Of a stretch of DNA of 64,000 nt, positions 21,081 through 30,330 are shown piece by piece (position 1 is the stretch's first letter; the number at the start of each line of letters is the position of its first letter). The stretch is from Branchipolynoe longqiensis. Lineage: Eukaryota > Annelida > Polychaeta > Phyllodocida > Polynoidae. The notes beneath the pieces are model-generated. The model worked only from the letters and a program-made list of their open reading frames with translations, was not told the DNA's origin and did not search any database. The stretch lies in NCBI GenBank assembly GCA_030323885.1, contig CM059190.1, positions 103,829,856-103,893,855 of the forward strand, read 5' to 3'. A program made the translations under genes and the position numbers.

Positions 21081-22039
21081 ATAAATATTTAGAACAGTTT
21101 GGCTTAGACAAAATTACACAACAGCGTTTGGTTGATGATGCGTGGAGAAAAGGAACGGTGAAAATGTATACTACGTATTTAAAGAAATGGGGTATTTATT
21201 GCCTGCTTAAGAAAGTCAAGCCAATGACTCCCACAGTATCCCAGGTAGGACTCTTCCTACGTTACCTAGAGGACGAAGGCCTAGGATATGGCGCTATTAA
21301 CGCTGCCAGATGTGCTCTGTCGATAATCCTACCGCGGGTTAATGGACAAACAATGGGTAAACACCATGTTATTTGTTGGATCATACGATCAATTTATCAG
21401 AGGAATCCGCCTAAACCCAAATATAATAGGTTTTGGGATGTTTCTCTAGTGTTCAACCTCTTCAAGAAATGGCCAGAAAATAAGTTTCTGGACGTTAAAC
21501 TTTTAGGTTTCAAAGTCGCAGTTTTGCTTCTCCTGGTCACTGGACACAGAGGCCAAACTATAGTTGCCCTGTCGCTGAATGGTCTAGAAATTGACAGTAA
21601 AGAGGCCACGTTTGATTTATCAACTTTATTAAAATCAAACCGATTAGGTGACCCCCTTTCTACGATAGGGGTGTCCAGTTTCACTCAGGATCGCAAGTTA
21701 TGTGTCGTATCTGCGATACGAAATTATATATCCAAGACAAGATTAATAAGAAACTCAAGACAGCTTTTGGTCAGCTTTATTAAGCCACACAAGGCCATTT
21801 CCAGGGATACCCTCGCCCGATGGACAATGAATGTGTTAAAACTGGCGGGAGTAAATACAGACAGGTACTCATCGCACTCTACACGTGGTGCAATGGTGTC
21901 CAAGGCAAGATTGCTAGGCATCTCCGTTAAACGGATCCTAGCTCACGCGGGATGGAAAACCGCTACTTCGTTTGCTAGACATTACCACAAACGACTAGAG
22001 AAGCCTCAGCCTATAGCGCACAGGCTACTCACCAACTGA
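20930..22039 (+). CDS. DIRS tyrosine recombinase (YR)
   Basis: The 369-codon frame has an N-terminal SAM-like DNA-binding half (about residues 55-150) and a catalytic half. The expected residues are all there: Arg in GHRGQT (about 207), the HxxR box HSTRG (His316, Arg319), HAGW (His339, Trp342) and the nucleophile Tyr in HYHK (about 352). The enzyme should integrate a circular DNA copy without target duplication. The first ATG is internal, at 21,164, after the start of the DNA-binding half. The protein is therefore probably made from the overlapping upstream frame or another start. The frame is intact to the stop. Confidence 0.9.
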   Translation: MAHATVATDVTSHSQKQPSLPKIPRKPQTSGTTRTPRKRVDNSVSGIPFLNKYLEQFGLDKITQQRLVDDAWRKGTVKMYTTYLKKWGIYCLLKKVKPMTPTVSQVGLFLRYLEDEGLGYGAINAARCALSIILPRVNGQTMGKHHVICWIIRSIYQRNPPKPKYNRFWDVSLVFNLFKKWPENKFLDVKLLGFKVAVLLLLVTGHRGQTIVALSLNGLEIDSKEATFDLSTLLKSNRLGDPLSTIGVSSFTQDRKLCVVSAIRNYISKTRLIRNSRQLLVSFIKPHKAISRDTLARWTMNVLKLAGVNTDRYSSHSTRGAMVSKARLLGISVKRILAHAGWKTATSFARHYHKRLEKPQPIAHRLLTN

Positions 22040-22181
22040 AAGAGAGAGGTAAGAAAAACATTGGTTTTTCCTCTTTTTTGCCATACAAATCGCTTTTCCA
22101 TTGTTGCATACATAAGACATAATCACTAAAGAATAATAACAAAACAAGAATATCAGGATAAAAATTCTTTTACGTAAAGGT

Positions 22182-22315
22182 CTCCCTAGCCTGCGGCTAG
22201 CCAGAGGCGGCATACCGAGGTAAAATAGATTAGTTAGACGCATCTTACCTGGGTATAGATGATGGATAACTATTGTTTTACCGAGGTAGAAGCCTCGGTT
22301 AGACGTGGGCGAGGG
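22182..22315 (+). repeat. DIRS internal complementary region
   Basis: Two adjacent blocks are complementary to the two outer termini. 22,182-22,227 matches the left outer end (17,097-17,140) with one mismatch. 22,258-22,315 is the exact reverse complement of the right outer end (22,453-22,510). This is the template arrangement expected for end reconstruction in DIRS elements. Confidence 0.92.
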
Positions 22316-22424
22316 CCCACCCACCACGCCCTGCCACGTCTAGTCAATCACTCAATTTAGCATGAGGTCACTTGACCTTAGGTTGTTTTTTAGAATCATT
22401 TTTATCCTGAATTAGTAGGTAAAG

Positions 22425-22510
22425 ATTGCTGGACCCGGATGTGCTTCCTTCTCCCTCGCCCACGTCTAACCGAGGCTTCTACCTCGGTAAAACAATAGTT
22501 ATCCATCATC
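22425..22510 (+). repeat. DIRS right ITR and outer terminus
   Basis: The 32-bp ITR is 22,425-22,456. The outer terminus ends in tagttatccatcatc at the gap edge. The outer part contains a small hairpin (accgaggcttctacctcggt). Confidence 0.9.
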
Positions 22511-23010
22511 NNNNNNNNNNNNNNNNNNNNNNNNNNNNNNNNNNNNNNNNNNNNNNNNNNNNNNNNNNNNNNNNNNNNNNNNNNNNNNNNNNNNNNNNNN
22601 NNNNNNNNNNNNNNNNNNNNNNNNNNNNNNNNNNNNNNNNNNNNNNNNNNNNNNNNNNNNNNNNNNNNNNNNNNNNNNNNNNNNNNNNNNNNNNNNNNNN
22701 NNNNNNNNNNNNNNNNNNNNNNNNNNNNNNNNNNNNNNNNNNNNNNNNNNNNNNNNNNNNNNNNNNNNNNNNNNNNNNNNNNNNNNNNNNNNNNNNNNNN
22801 NNNNNNNNNNNNNNNNNNNNNNNNNNNNNNNNNNNNNNNNNNNNNNNNNNNNNNNNNNNNNNNNNNNNNNNNNNNNNNNNNNNNNNNNNNNNNNNNNNNN
22901 NNNNNNNNNNNNNNNNNNNNNNNNNNNNNNNNNNNNNNNNNNNNNNNNNNNNNNNNNNNNNNNNNNNNNNNNNNNNNNNNNNNNNNNNNNNNNNNNNNNN
23001 NNNNNNNNNN
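22511..23010. other. Assembly gap (500 N)
   Basis: Exactly 500 unknown bases separate the DIRS right end from the Ngaro-type element; the round length suggests a placeholder. Confidence 1.
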
Positions 23011-23338
23011 TTCACTACACGAGACACAACACGATATATGTATATTTGGAACAGATTTATTTATCTGAAACAATTAAAAAGGTAGCTCAAGGAGCAGCAA
23101 ACTCGTGGTGGCGACAGTGGCCCTCGCTCATGATCGAAACATGCACAAGTCTAGTGAAACATCATGTATAGATATATATGTCAAACATAGGCAAATTGGC
23201 CTCTAGTCTCGGAAGACAGTATTACACTCAGTTTTTTATAGTTCCTTGTAGTTTCGCATCTGGAATATAAGCCATAGTCTCGTAACATATCGTAAACAGT
23301 AATCAAACGATCGGACCGCCTCGGCAGCGCTCAACCCC
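23011..23338 (-). repeat. Ngaro B2 repeat
   Basis: A direct copy of 23,487-23,815, starting ttcactacacgagacacaac exactly at the gap edge. It appears complete. Confidence 0.9.
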
Positions 23339-23362
23339 ACAGCGATAAGGGTGGGTGGGTGG

Positions 23363-23486
23363 GAGTTTTTTCCCCACGTCTTACTCCAGTGGCGGGCGGC
23401 GGACTATGACACGCGTGCTAGCGACTGATACGCCGCCCTGGTGTCTCGTGAGTGAATTAGGGATGTTAGCTAGCCAACATCACCAA
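23363..23486 (-). repeat. Ngaro A2 repeat
   Basis: A direct copy of A1 at 28,321-28,444 (gagttttttccccacgtctt to tagctagccaacatcaccaa). Confidence 0.92.
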
Positions 23487-23815
23487 TTCACTACACGAGA
23501 CACAACACGATATATGTATATTTGGAACAGATTTATTTATCTGAAACAATTAAAAAAGGTAGCTCAAGGAGCAGCAAACTCGTGGTGGCGACAGTGGCCC
23601 TCGTTCATGATCGAAACATGCACAAGTCTAGTGAAACATCATGTATAGATATATATGTCAAGCATAGGCAAATTGGCCTCTAGTCTCGGAAGACAGTATT
23701 ACACTCAGTTTTTTATAGTTCCTTGTAGTTTCGCATCTGGAATATAAGCATAGTCTCGTAACATATCGTAAACAGTAATCAAACGATCGGACCGCCTCGG
23801 CAGCGCTCAACCCAA
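23487..23815 (-). repeat. Ngaro B1 repeat
   Basis: Abuts A2 and overlaps the 3' end of the recombinase frame. Confidence 0.9.
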
Positions 23816-24748
23816 CAATCTTCCAAGCGCTGCCGGAGCAACACTGACATGAAGGGCCCCTAGGTATGCATTTACGGAGGCACTACGCCAGGTGCCAGCG
23901 GCCATTATCGTGTCAAGCGTCAAACCTTCGCCTTGACAGGCCTGAGCGGCACCTCTTCGAAGCCCATGGAGAGTAAACCCAGTGTCTCTGCCTAGCGCCA
24001 TGAAGGAGGCCATAGTGAGGGCCCGTTTCAGGACCGGAAGGGACAACGGAAGACCTGACGGCAGCATGAATGCAGGAGCACTAGGGTATGCAGGTGTTAT
24101 CGCGTATCTTTCCCAGGCTCTGACTGGGCAACACACGGATCGCGGGAGAGCAGGGAGCCGAAATATTATAGGCGGGGCAGAGGCGGGCCGGGTTTTGGTG
24201 GATCTCAGTACTACCGGTAGGCTATTCCCGTCCACAAAAATATCCTTGTGCCTTAAGACATGCGTCATAGTGTTTGGCTCAACAGTCGCGGGAACCAGAT
24301 TCCCCTGTCTCACGAAGGTAAAGTAGCCTATTATGAGGGCTGCAATGATAACGTTAGGAGTTGGCGTTAAGCTCAGCAGGTATTCTATTATCGCCTTGAA
24401 TTCGGGGGGAGGGATCGGGGTAGCTCTCGTAACTGTGTGGGAGCTAGTTTTAAATATACCTGATTTATATAGTTTAATCTCAGGAGCGTCAAACGCAGTT
24501 GCGCACCCAGGGCCTGCAGCTACCCATAGTTTTACCGAAGAAAAATAGTTCATGATAGCCCCAGGTGATTTAAGGCGGTCATTTAGGAACATGAGAAACG
24601 ACAATAGCACATATACCGAGGGGTTGTGGCAATCTATAGCATGCTGCATGCAGAAGTGTATATAGAGTTTGACATGGGCGGCCTTGTTCTTCCACGTGCG
24701 CGGTGCCAGGGCGAGGACATAGCTGTCCAGCAGCCTCTGATGGTGCAC
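23807..24748 (-). CDS. Ngaro tyrosine recombinase (YR)
   Basis: The 313-residue frame is open for about 65 bases further upstream without an ATG. The N-terminal half is SAM-like (about residues 8-75). The catalytic set is Arg147 (FVRQGN), HxxR in HGLRRG (His261, Arg264), Trp287 (AAGTWRS) and Tyr295 (SVNAYL). It is expected to integrate the circular DNA copy. The upstream RNase H frame stops at 24,804, only 55 bp before, in another frame, so a shift or re-initiation may link them. The frame is intact to its stop inside B1. Confidence 0.88.
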   Translation of the reverse strand: MHHQRLLDSYVLALAPRTWKNKAAHVKLYIHFCMQHAIDCHNPSVYVLLSFLMFLNDRLKSPGAIMNYFSSVKLWVAAGPGCATAFDAPEIKLYKSGIFKTSSHTVTRATPIPPPEFKAIIEYLLSLTPTPNVIIAALIIGYFTFVRQGNLVPATVEPNTMTHVLRHKDIFVDGNSLPVVLRSTKTRPASAPPIIFRLPALPRSVCCPVRAWERYAITPAYPSAPAFMLPSGLPLSLPVLKRALTMASFMALGRDTGFTLHGLRRGAAQACQGEGLTLDTIMAAGTWRSASVNAYLGALHVSVAPAALGRLLG

Positions 24749-24803
24749 TATCGAGAATCCTGGAAGATAGAGCCAACAAATTACTATCTTCCGAATCTAA
24801 CTA

Positions 24804-25529
24804 TCATAGTTTGCATTTCAAAATGTTAAGGGATATCAATGGACTAATTTCTTGCAGGCCTCGAGTTTTACACATATTCATGGCTGACAGTCTACGGGTT
24901 TTATCATGTGGGGCCCTGCTGAGAGCATCTGCAAACACGAGCTCTTTACCTGGCTTATGTACGATGACAAGTTCGCAATTTCTAGAAGCTGCGATCAACC
25001 ATAGTTGTCTCGCACATGCGCAGAGAATTTTATCTTTACCACGCTCCGAGTCTAGAACTTGTTGTGAGGCAATATTGTCGGTATTAACAACTATGGTGAA
25101 TTCATGTGGGTTCGAAGGGAGCAGATTAGTCACAGCATGTACGAGATTAAGTGCCTCAAGTTGTGTAATTAGTAGGCTTTGTTCACATAATTCCGAATCG
25201 TATTCAACGCTGAAGTAGTGCGTGGGGGAGAAGGCCCCACCCGCCTTCAGTGTTGAGTCGCACTCAATAACCCATTCCTCTCTCGGGGCGGAAGGTAATA
25301 GCTGTACACCGTTATAAGTGTTCGCGAACATTTTAAACCACTCAAGGTCTTTTAACAATTCTTTATCGAAAACATGTTGACCGACATATGGTGACGCTCT
25401 AAGCGCGGCCAGAACTCTATTTGTAAATCTAACCGCTGGCTGAATACATTTTGATAGGTGGTGTAGTTTGCCTGCTAGACTCTGTAACTGCTTCCTTGAT
25501 GCTGAAGCTTTCCTTCCCATAGTAGGCAT
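24804..25529 (-). pseudogene. Ngaro RNase H region (separate frame from RT)
   Basis: Begins with the RT-RNase H connection (KQLQSLAGKLHHLSK). It then shows RNase H with ECDSTLKAGG (Asp), QLEALNLVHAV (Glu), VVNTDNIAS (Asp) and FADALSR (Asp), so the catalytic acids are all present. The frame differs from the RT frame, with a 55-bp overlap, which implies a one-base indel near 25,475-25,529. Ngaro RT and RNase H are normally one polypeptide, so this is probably a lesion. Confidence 0.85.
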
Positions 25530-26362
25530 TCTTCTAATACTTCATTTACTTTTTGTTCAGGCAACGTGACAGTCATAGCCACAGAATCAACCAGAAAACC
25601 TAACCAAGAGATTGAAGTGACTGGGGGTGTGCATTTTTCCATGGCCAAATCCAAACCTAAATCGGCTGATAACATATTAAAGTAGTAAAATGCTTCGCGT
25701 GCTTTTTGTTCTGTTGCCTCTACGCCTATGAAGTCATCTAAATAACATAATGAGAAGAAACCTGCTCGTCTGAGTAGCCATACTACGGCTCTAGTAGTGC
25801 GCGCGCAAGCAAGGGCTGAAGTTCTACAGCCGAACGGCGGCGCAATATCTATATAAATATTGTCGTTAAGGGCAATTCCTAATAACGGGACAGAAAGGGG
25901 ACATACCCTGAGCTGGCGGTATGCTCTGGCTGAATCGCCTCCCCACATCCAGGCACTGGGACCAATCTTAATTAATCTATCGGATAATGTCGATACTGAG
26001 GGTAGGCAGACATTAAATGGGCGCCCTAAATAGAAACCTCTGACAATTCCTGCATTAACACTTTTCCCTTTCGGGAAGCTAAGATCAATTATTATTCTTT
26101 TGTCCGTCGAGCCCTTCTTAGGTCTGGTCATCATCGGACTGACCTGACACCAAGGTGAAAATGGAGGGGAGGAGAAAGGGCCTAGGAGCGCCCCGTGGTG
26201 GAGCTCGGTGGTGATAAATTTTGTAATATGCATATCCGCATTTGCTGACTTCGCATGATTCTTAAGAGTTGGCACTGGGATCTGCTTTGATGTGTAATCA
26301 AGGGGCCACCCAAATTCTAAATGCTCAACTAGCAGGACATCAGGATAATCTAGCAGAACCGC
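25475..26362 (-). pseudogene. Ngaro reverse transcriptase
   Basis: The frame is open from just after the gag TGA (26,363-26,365). The first part (DYPDVLLVEHLEFGWPLDY) is the conserved entry into Ngaro pol. RT motifs are SPMMTRPKKGSTDKRIIIDL, GGDSARAYRQLRV (first Asp), PPFGCRTSALACART and YLDD near 25,735. No ATG is required upstream: the frame is the same as gag's. It ends in the wrong frame at 25,475 before RNase H. Confidence 0.87.
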
Positions 26363-26365
26363 TCA
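26363..26365 (-). other. Single in-frame TGA between gag and RT
   Basis: Gag and RT share one frame. Only this TGA, in the context tgg tga gcg on the - strand, separates NIPRW from the pol entry block. It could be a readthrough codon or a CGA-to-TGA mutation. Confidence 0.85.
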
Positions 26366-27739
26366 CCATCGAGGAATGTTGAGACCAGACGGGACCGAGA
26401 TTTTTGCCCCCATAAAGTTCGGTAACCCAGTGATACATACTTTATCAAATATGTCACGATATATACCATGGCCGAACCATGGTTGGTCTACCAAAATTGG
26501 CCAGAAATCTAATAATGTATCCTGATATTGTAGGGGGGAGGGCGGAGGGACAAAATTTGACGTAGTGGGGACTAGCGAGGTCAGTTCAACTTCTAATGGA
26601 TCATCGAACCAGTCAAAGGTTGGCATATCTAAGTCGGTTATCTTATTACTTACAGTGGTTGTTTGAAGTGCGCTTATCTGTACATTGGAAATGGAGTTAT
26701 TATTATCAACAATTATTGGCAAATCAGCGACAATTTTAGGTATAGCAGCATTATCTTTTCTTTCAAGTTCACTATCAGATACTGGGTGGGAGTCAGGGTT
26801 ATACTGAGCAGGCAAGGTCGGGTCGTAATTGTGATTGACGTTCTTATCAGCGGTTGATATAGGCAAGGCGGTAACGAGGTCAGGAGTGCTAAGAGCATGC
26901 GAAACATGTTTAACAGTTGTAAAGTCAGGTTCATTATGAACTACAATGAGCTTATCATTCACCACCGAAATTGAACTCACATCGTTATTGTTAGCTGCAG
27001 TCTCAGATGATTTCTTGTCTAAGAAACGCCTCTTTTTTAGACAATCCTGCTCACGATGAACTAATATGCGCTTAAACCTGTACGCGCACCATGCGCATAT
27101 GTGCGGGGAACGATCAGGGAGGGTGCCGTGTGTTGCAGTAAATCCACAGTCTTTACCCCAATTCCACAGATAACAGGGCTTCCCTTCTGACTCCCTAGTG
27201 TAGTCTTCCCTCTGAGTACCAGGAGACGGGTTAATACCAGTTGAGGCTGCCGTAGTGGCAGGCACCTGGGCAGGGCGCTGTGTCGTTGCAGGAGCAGGAC
27301 GAGGGAAGGCAAACTGAGATGAGGCAGCCCTAGACTGAAGCGTCCTGACCGCTTCAGTACAGATGTCGCGCTGGACATCCTTAATCGCGGCAGGATCCGC
27401 CCAACCGTCCCTAAGCCGACCATCCCCTATCATGGCAAATACTCGTTCCGACCACCGTCGGCAGGTCGACCAGTCCCATTTTATGGCCATTAACGCAAGG
27501 TCTTTTTCGTGCTGCAAAATCGCCGGTATAGAAACCACCGGAAAGTCAGGTTGTTCAGTGAGGAGACGAATGGCAAAGAAATATTCCGCCCACGTAGCCT
27601 CCCCCAGAGCGATTTTCTTACAGGCATCCCCCCTTGTAATTAAATGATGGGGAAAACAGTTCGTACCTGGAGGCCTTTGTAATGCTTGGACGTTGTCCAT
27701 CAGGAAATTGGCCGCCACGGGCAGCCTAGGTTGCATCAT
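26363..27739 (-). CDS. Ngaro Gag, C-terminal part with Cys/His motif
   Basis: The 458-residue frame contains a helical core (about residues 1-150; GEATWAEYFFAIRLLTE). A cysteine/histidine cluster follows at about 195-245: CYLWNWGKDCGFTATHG then HICAWCAYRF and HREQDC, which looks like the zinc-binding motif of Ngaro Gag. A long Asp/Asn-rich linker leads to GLNIPRW and a TGA. It overlaps the preceding frame by four bases (ATGA). Either this is a natural overlap or a frameshift split one gag ORF. Confidence 0.8.
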   Translation of the reverse strand: MMQPRLPVAANFLMDNVQALQRPPGTNCFPHHLITRGDACKKIALGEATWAEYFFAIRLLTEQPDFPVVSIPAILQHEKDLALMAIKWDWSTCRRWSERVFAMIGDGRLRDGWADPAAIKDVQRDICTEAVRTLQSRAASSQFAFPRPAPATTQRPAQVPATTAASTGINPSPGTQREDYTRESEGKPCYLWNWGKDCGFTATHGTLPDRSPHICAWCAYRFKRILVHREQDCLKKRRFLDKKSSETAANNNDVSSISVVNDKLIVVHNEPDFTTVKHVSHALSTPDLVTALPISTADKNVNHNYDPTLPAQYNPDSHPVSDSELERKDNAAIPKIVADLPIIVDNNNSISNVQISALQTTTVSNKITDLDMPTFDWFDDPLEVELTSLVPTTSNFVPPPSPLQYQDTLLDFWPILVDQPWFGHGIYRDIFDKVCITGLPNFMGAKISVPSGLNIPRW

Positions 27740-28302
27740 CTGGAAGACAGGAGGGCCATAGAAGACTGAGGGAAGTAACCACCAGGTACTTGAGCGGAGT
27801 GAGGAAATGAAGGTCCTTGACCTGGACGGACGGGTGGCCAGCCTCTCCCATACGGAGACTGAGATGGCACCCGCTGTTGATCATGGGAAGGGTGCGTCTG
27901 TGAACTCCCCGTGACATCAGGGGCATGCGGATTCCACGCAGACGAGCCGTCTGTAGCCCTAGAATCAGAAGGCGGATGCCTCCCAGGAGCCCTTCTAGTA
28001 GCCGAGCGACTCTGACGAGGAGAATGAGATCTCGAACTTAAGTGGTCAGCAGTAGTTGCAGGTGACGACGGCCGAGACACGGCCGGGGCAACCGGAGCAG
28101 CCGCCAATCGCTCTAGAGCTTCAAGTCGCGCCAACACAGCCCTGGATACACTGCCAGCAGAGGAGGGGGAAGGAGAAGACCCTCCAGCTGACGACGAGAC
28201 TGGAAGAACCAGAGACCGAACAGAGGCCTGCCGAGGAAGAACCGGACGACGAGGTAGCGAACCCGTAGCAGGACGACCACGGCGTTTCCGTATAGGCGGC
28301 AT
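27736..28302 (-). CDS. Ngaro Gag, N-terminal part
   Basis: From the ATG at 28,302. It is Pro/Ser/Arg-rich and low complexity, with a short leucine-rich helix (VLARLEALERLAAAP) that could be a coiled coil. The frame begins just inside A1, and its stop overlaps the start of the second gag frame. Confidence 0.7.
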   Translation of the reverse strand: MPPIRKRRGRPATGSLPRRPVLPRQASVRSLVLPVSSSAGGSSPSPSSAGSVSRAVLARLEALERLAAAPVAPAVSRPSSPATTADHLSSRSHSPRQSRSATRRAPGRHPPSDSRATDGSSAWNPHAPDVTGSSQTHPSHDQQRVPSQSPYGRGWPPVRPGQGPSFPHSAQVPGGYFPQSSMALLSSR

Positions 28303-28320
28303 TGTAGGTAGCAACACGGA

Positions 28321-28444
28321 GAGTTTTTTCCCCACGTCTTACTCCAGTGGCGGGCGGCGGACTATGACACGCGTGCTAGCGACTGATACGCCGCCCTGGT
28401 GTCTCGTGAGTGAATTAGAGATGTTAGCTAGCCAACATCACCAA
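28321..28444 (-). repeat. Ngaro A1 repeat (5' end)
   Basis: Same sequence as A2 at 23,363-23,486; its outer edge meets genomic DNA at 28,444. Confidence 0.92.
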
Positions 28445-28474
28445 TGTTTTTTATCGCAGAAAAATGACAGAAAC

Positions 28475-28675
28475 TTTAATGGGATAGGGCAAGGCCTCAT
28501 TAGCTAAGTATCAGGATAATATGACTGAGTGGGATATCGGGTCATGGCACTGGTGGCATGGTCCCCCAGTGTGGCAGCACTGCAAAGTTCCCATGAGTGC
28601 GCACTGTCACAATTTGTTACCCATCGTGATATGACCATAGATGTTGCTAGGATGTAAAACCCAAACAAAGTAATG
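28475..28675 (+). mobile_element. SINE body and tail
   Basis: Has gggatagggcaaggcctcat, gactgagtgggatatcgggt and gatgttgctaggatgtaaaa; the head is missing. Confidence 0.8.
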
Positions 28676-28704
28676 AAAAGCAAGTCAGCACCAATCCTGA
28701 TATG

Positions 28705-29010
28705 ACTCCTGTTTTAGTTGATCGTGGGATTCGAACCCACGAACCCACGGGTTCGAATCCTGGTCAAGTCTAACCAATGACTTAAATATTTATGCTTATC
28801 GTGTTCTAGCCAGGTGCACAGCATTATTAGGATAGGGCAAGGACTGGTTGGCTCAGTGTCTGGATAATGTGACTGAGTGGGATATCAGGTCATGTTGCTG
28901 GCAGCCTGGTCTGCCAATGGTGCTGCACTATGAAGTTGCCATGAGTGTGTACTGTCACAAGTCGGTACCTGTACTGATATGTTGCCAGGACATAAAACTC
29001 CAACAACCAA
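28705..29010 (+). mobile_element. SINE, nearly full length
   Basis: The head includes a duplicated B-box region (gggattcgaacccacg and cgggttcgaatcctgg). Body and tail follow normally. Confidence 0.85.
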
Positions 29011-29293
29011 CCAAATCATGTTAATATCAGCACAGTTATACAGTCCATCCATCCCTAAAACACATATTACCAGATGGTGTTGATAGCGGCATGGGTATGG
29101 TCACTCCGTGCCTAAAACCCATATCGTGCAATAAACTTTAATATAATATAGCCTATCAATCAGCAGTGCGCATGTGCAGCAAAGCGGAGGAAGTTTTTCC
29201 AGTGGTGCCCTCTGGAGCCTGTTGTAATGGGCAGTACGGCGCTGGACACGGCGTATTTAGTGTGTGCTTGAATGAGGGGACCGGGAGTGCTGA

Positions 29294-29790
29294 ACCGGTG
29301 TCGCAGTTTCCGCCGTCCGTCAGTTTCCATGGTATGCATCGCTTCTGCGCATGCGCCAAAATCGAACAGCATAATCACTAACCTTATAAATTTAATATAA
29401 TGTTTTTGGTACAGATGTTTTCTATATGTGTACCAATCGATTTGTTTCTAGGTGGTGTGGTCTTAGGGATATTTCACCTTTTCTGTATTTTCTGTATGAA
29501 GATTGCTCACGACCATTGACAATGCCTTGAGTTTGAAGGTATGTGCAGTGCAAAACATTAGTTTTATTCAAAATTAATAGAAATCAAGAACCCTAACCGT
29601 ATACATTTGATATACTCTTTTTGGTAAAGATGTTTTCTATATGTGTACCAAGCGATTTGTTTCTAGGTGGTGTCACTTTAGATATTTCACTTTTTCTGTA
29701 TGAAGATTGCTCACGGCCATTGACAATGCATTTGAGTGTAGGCGTACCGTGGAAACTGGTGGACGGCGGAAACTGCGACACCGGCCGGTA
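29294..29790. mobile_element. Foldback element with tandem ~200-bp core
   Basis: Inverted ends accggtgtcgcagtttccgc (about 29,295) and gcggaaactgcgacaccgg (about 29,766) extend inward over gtccgtcagtttccatggta-like sequence. Two tandem core copies (about 29,380-29,525 and 29,526-29,735) match the cores at 5.5-5.8 kb and 8.0-8.4 kb. No protein is encoded. Confidence 0.75.
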
Positions 29791-29799
29791 ACAAATCAC

Positions 29800-30080
29800 T
29801 GACAGATGAAGACTCCCTAGTTACCACCTTTCAAGGGCTGTCATTTGTTTGTACTAATGAAGTGGGATATGTAAATAACACAACAGATATCTGGTGTACT
29901 TTGAAGACTCTGAAGACTCCTTAGTTACCGCCTTTCAAGGGCTGTCATTTGTTTGTACTAATGAAGCGGGATATGTAAATAACCCAACAGATATCCGATC
30001 TACTTTGAAGACTCCAAAGACTACTTAGTTACTGCCTTTCAAGGCTTGCCATTTGTTTGTACTAGCGAAGCGAGATATGC
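29800..30080. repeat. Tandem repeat, ~113-bp unit, 2.5 copies
   Basis: Each unit reads gaagactcc..tagttac, ctttcaagggctgtcatttg, tttgtactaatgaag and ggatatgtaaataac. The third copy is truncated and runs into a SINE. Confidence 0.85.
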
Positions 30081-30082
30081 TT

Positions 30083-30330
30083 GGTTGTTGGAGTTTTACG
30101 TCCTGGCAACATCTAAGCTCATATGAGGACGGGTACTGACTTGTGACAGTGCACACTTATGGTGACTTTATAGTGCTGCTCCACTGGAAGATCAGGGTGC
30201 CAGCACCATGACCTGATATCCCACTCAGTCCCATTATTCTGACACTGAGCCAACCATTCATTGCCCTATCCTAATAATGCCGAGTGCCTGGCTAGGATTC
30301 GACAAGTAACAAATGTTAAGTCATTGGTAT
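30083..30330 (-). mobile_element. SINE (-), head truncated
   Basis: Reads from ggttgttggagttttacgtc to gttaagtcattggt, the tail and body of the main family. Confidence 0.85.

Larger units (their letters stand above)
17097..22510 (+). mobile_element. DIRS-type YR retrotransposon, structurally complete
   Basis: Order: left outer terminus (17,097-17,136), left inverted terminal repeat (ITR), 5' leader, gag, RT, RNase H plus MT-like domain, tyrosine recombinase, internal complementary region (ICR), right ITR, right outer terminus up to the gap. Gene order and the ICR are diagnostic of the DIRS1 group. The element has no integrase or protease. Such elements are thought to replicate through a circular intermediate whose ends are rebuilt from the ICR and to integrate by the tyrosine recombinase. 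The right end touches the assembly gap, so its last bases may be hidden. The frame change in RT suggests this copy cannot make an intact polymerase. Confidence 0.93.
23011..28444 (-). mobile_element. Ngaro/PAT-type YR retrotransposon with split direct repeats
   Basis: Read on the - strand: A1 (28,444-28,321), gag, RT, RNase H, YR, B1 (23,815-23,487), A2 (23,486-23,363), B2 (23,338-23,011). The A1-ORFs-B1-A2-B2 layout is the defining architecture of Ngaro- and PAT-like elements. The two A copies are nearly identical over ~124 bp, and the B copies over ~328 bp with few differences, so the copy is fairly young. No MT-like domain follows RNase H, which favours Ngaro. Coding damage: frame change inside gag, a TGA between gag and RT, frame change between RT and RNase H. 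Confidence 0.92.

Noticed and set aside
22402..23085. Frames running through the first N block
   Set aside because: They consist of unknown residues with short ends; artefact of the gap. The same applies to 54,093-54,653.
24703..25218. 171-codon + strand frame in the Ngaro region
   Set aside because: Antisense shadow of the RNase H frame; no domain.
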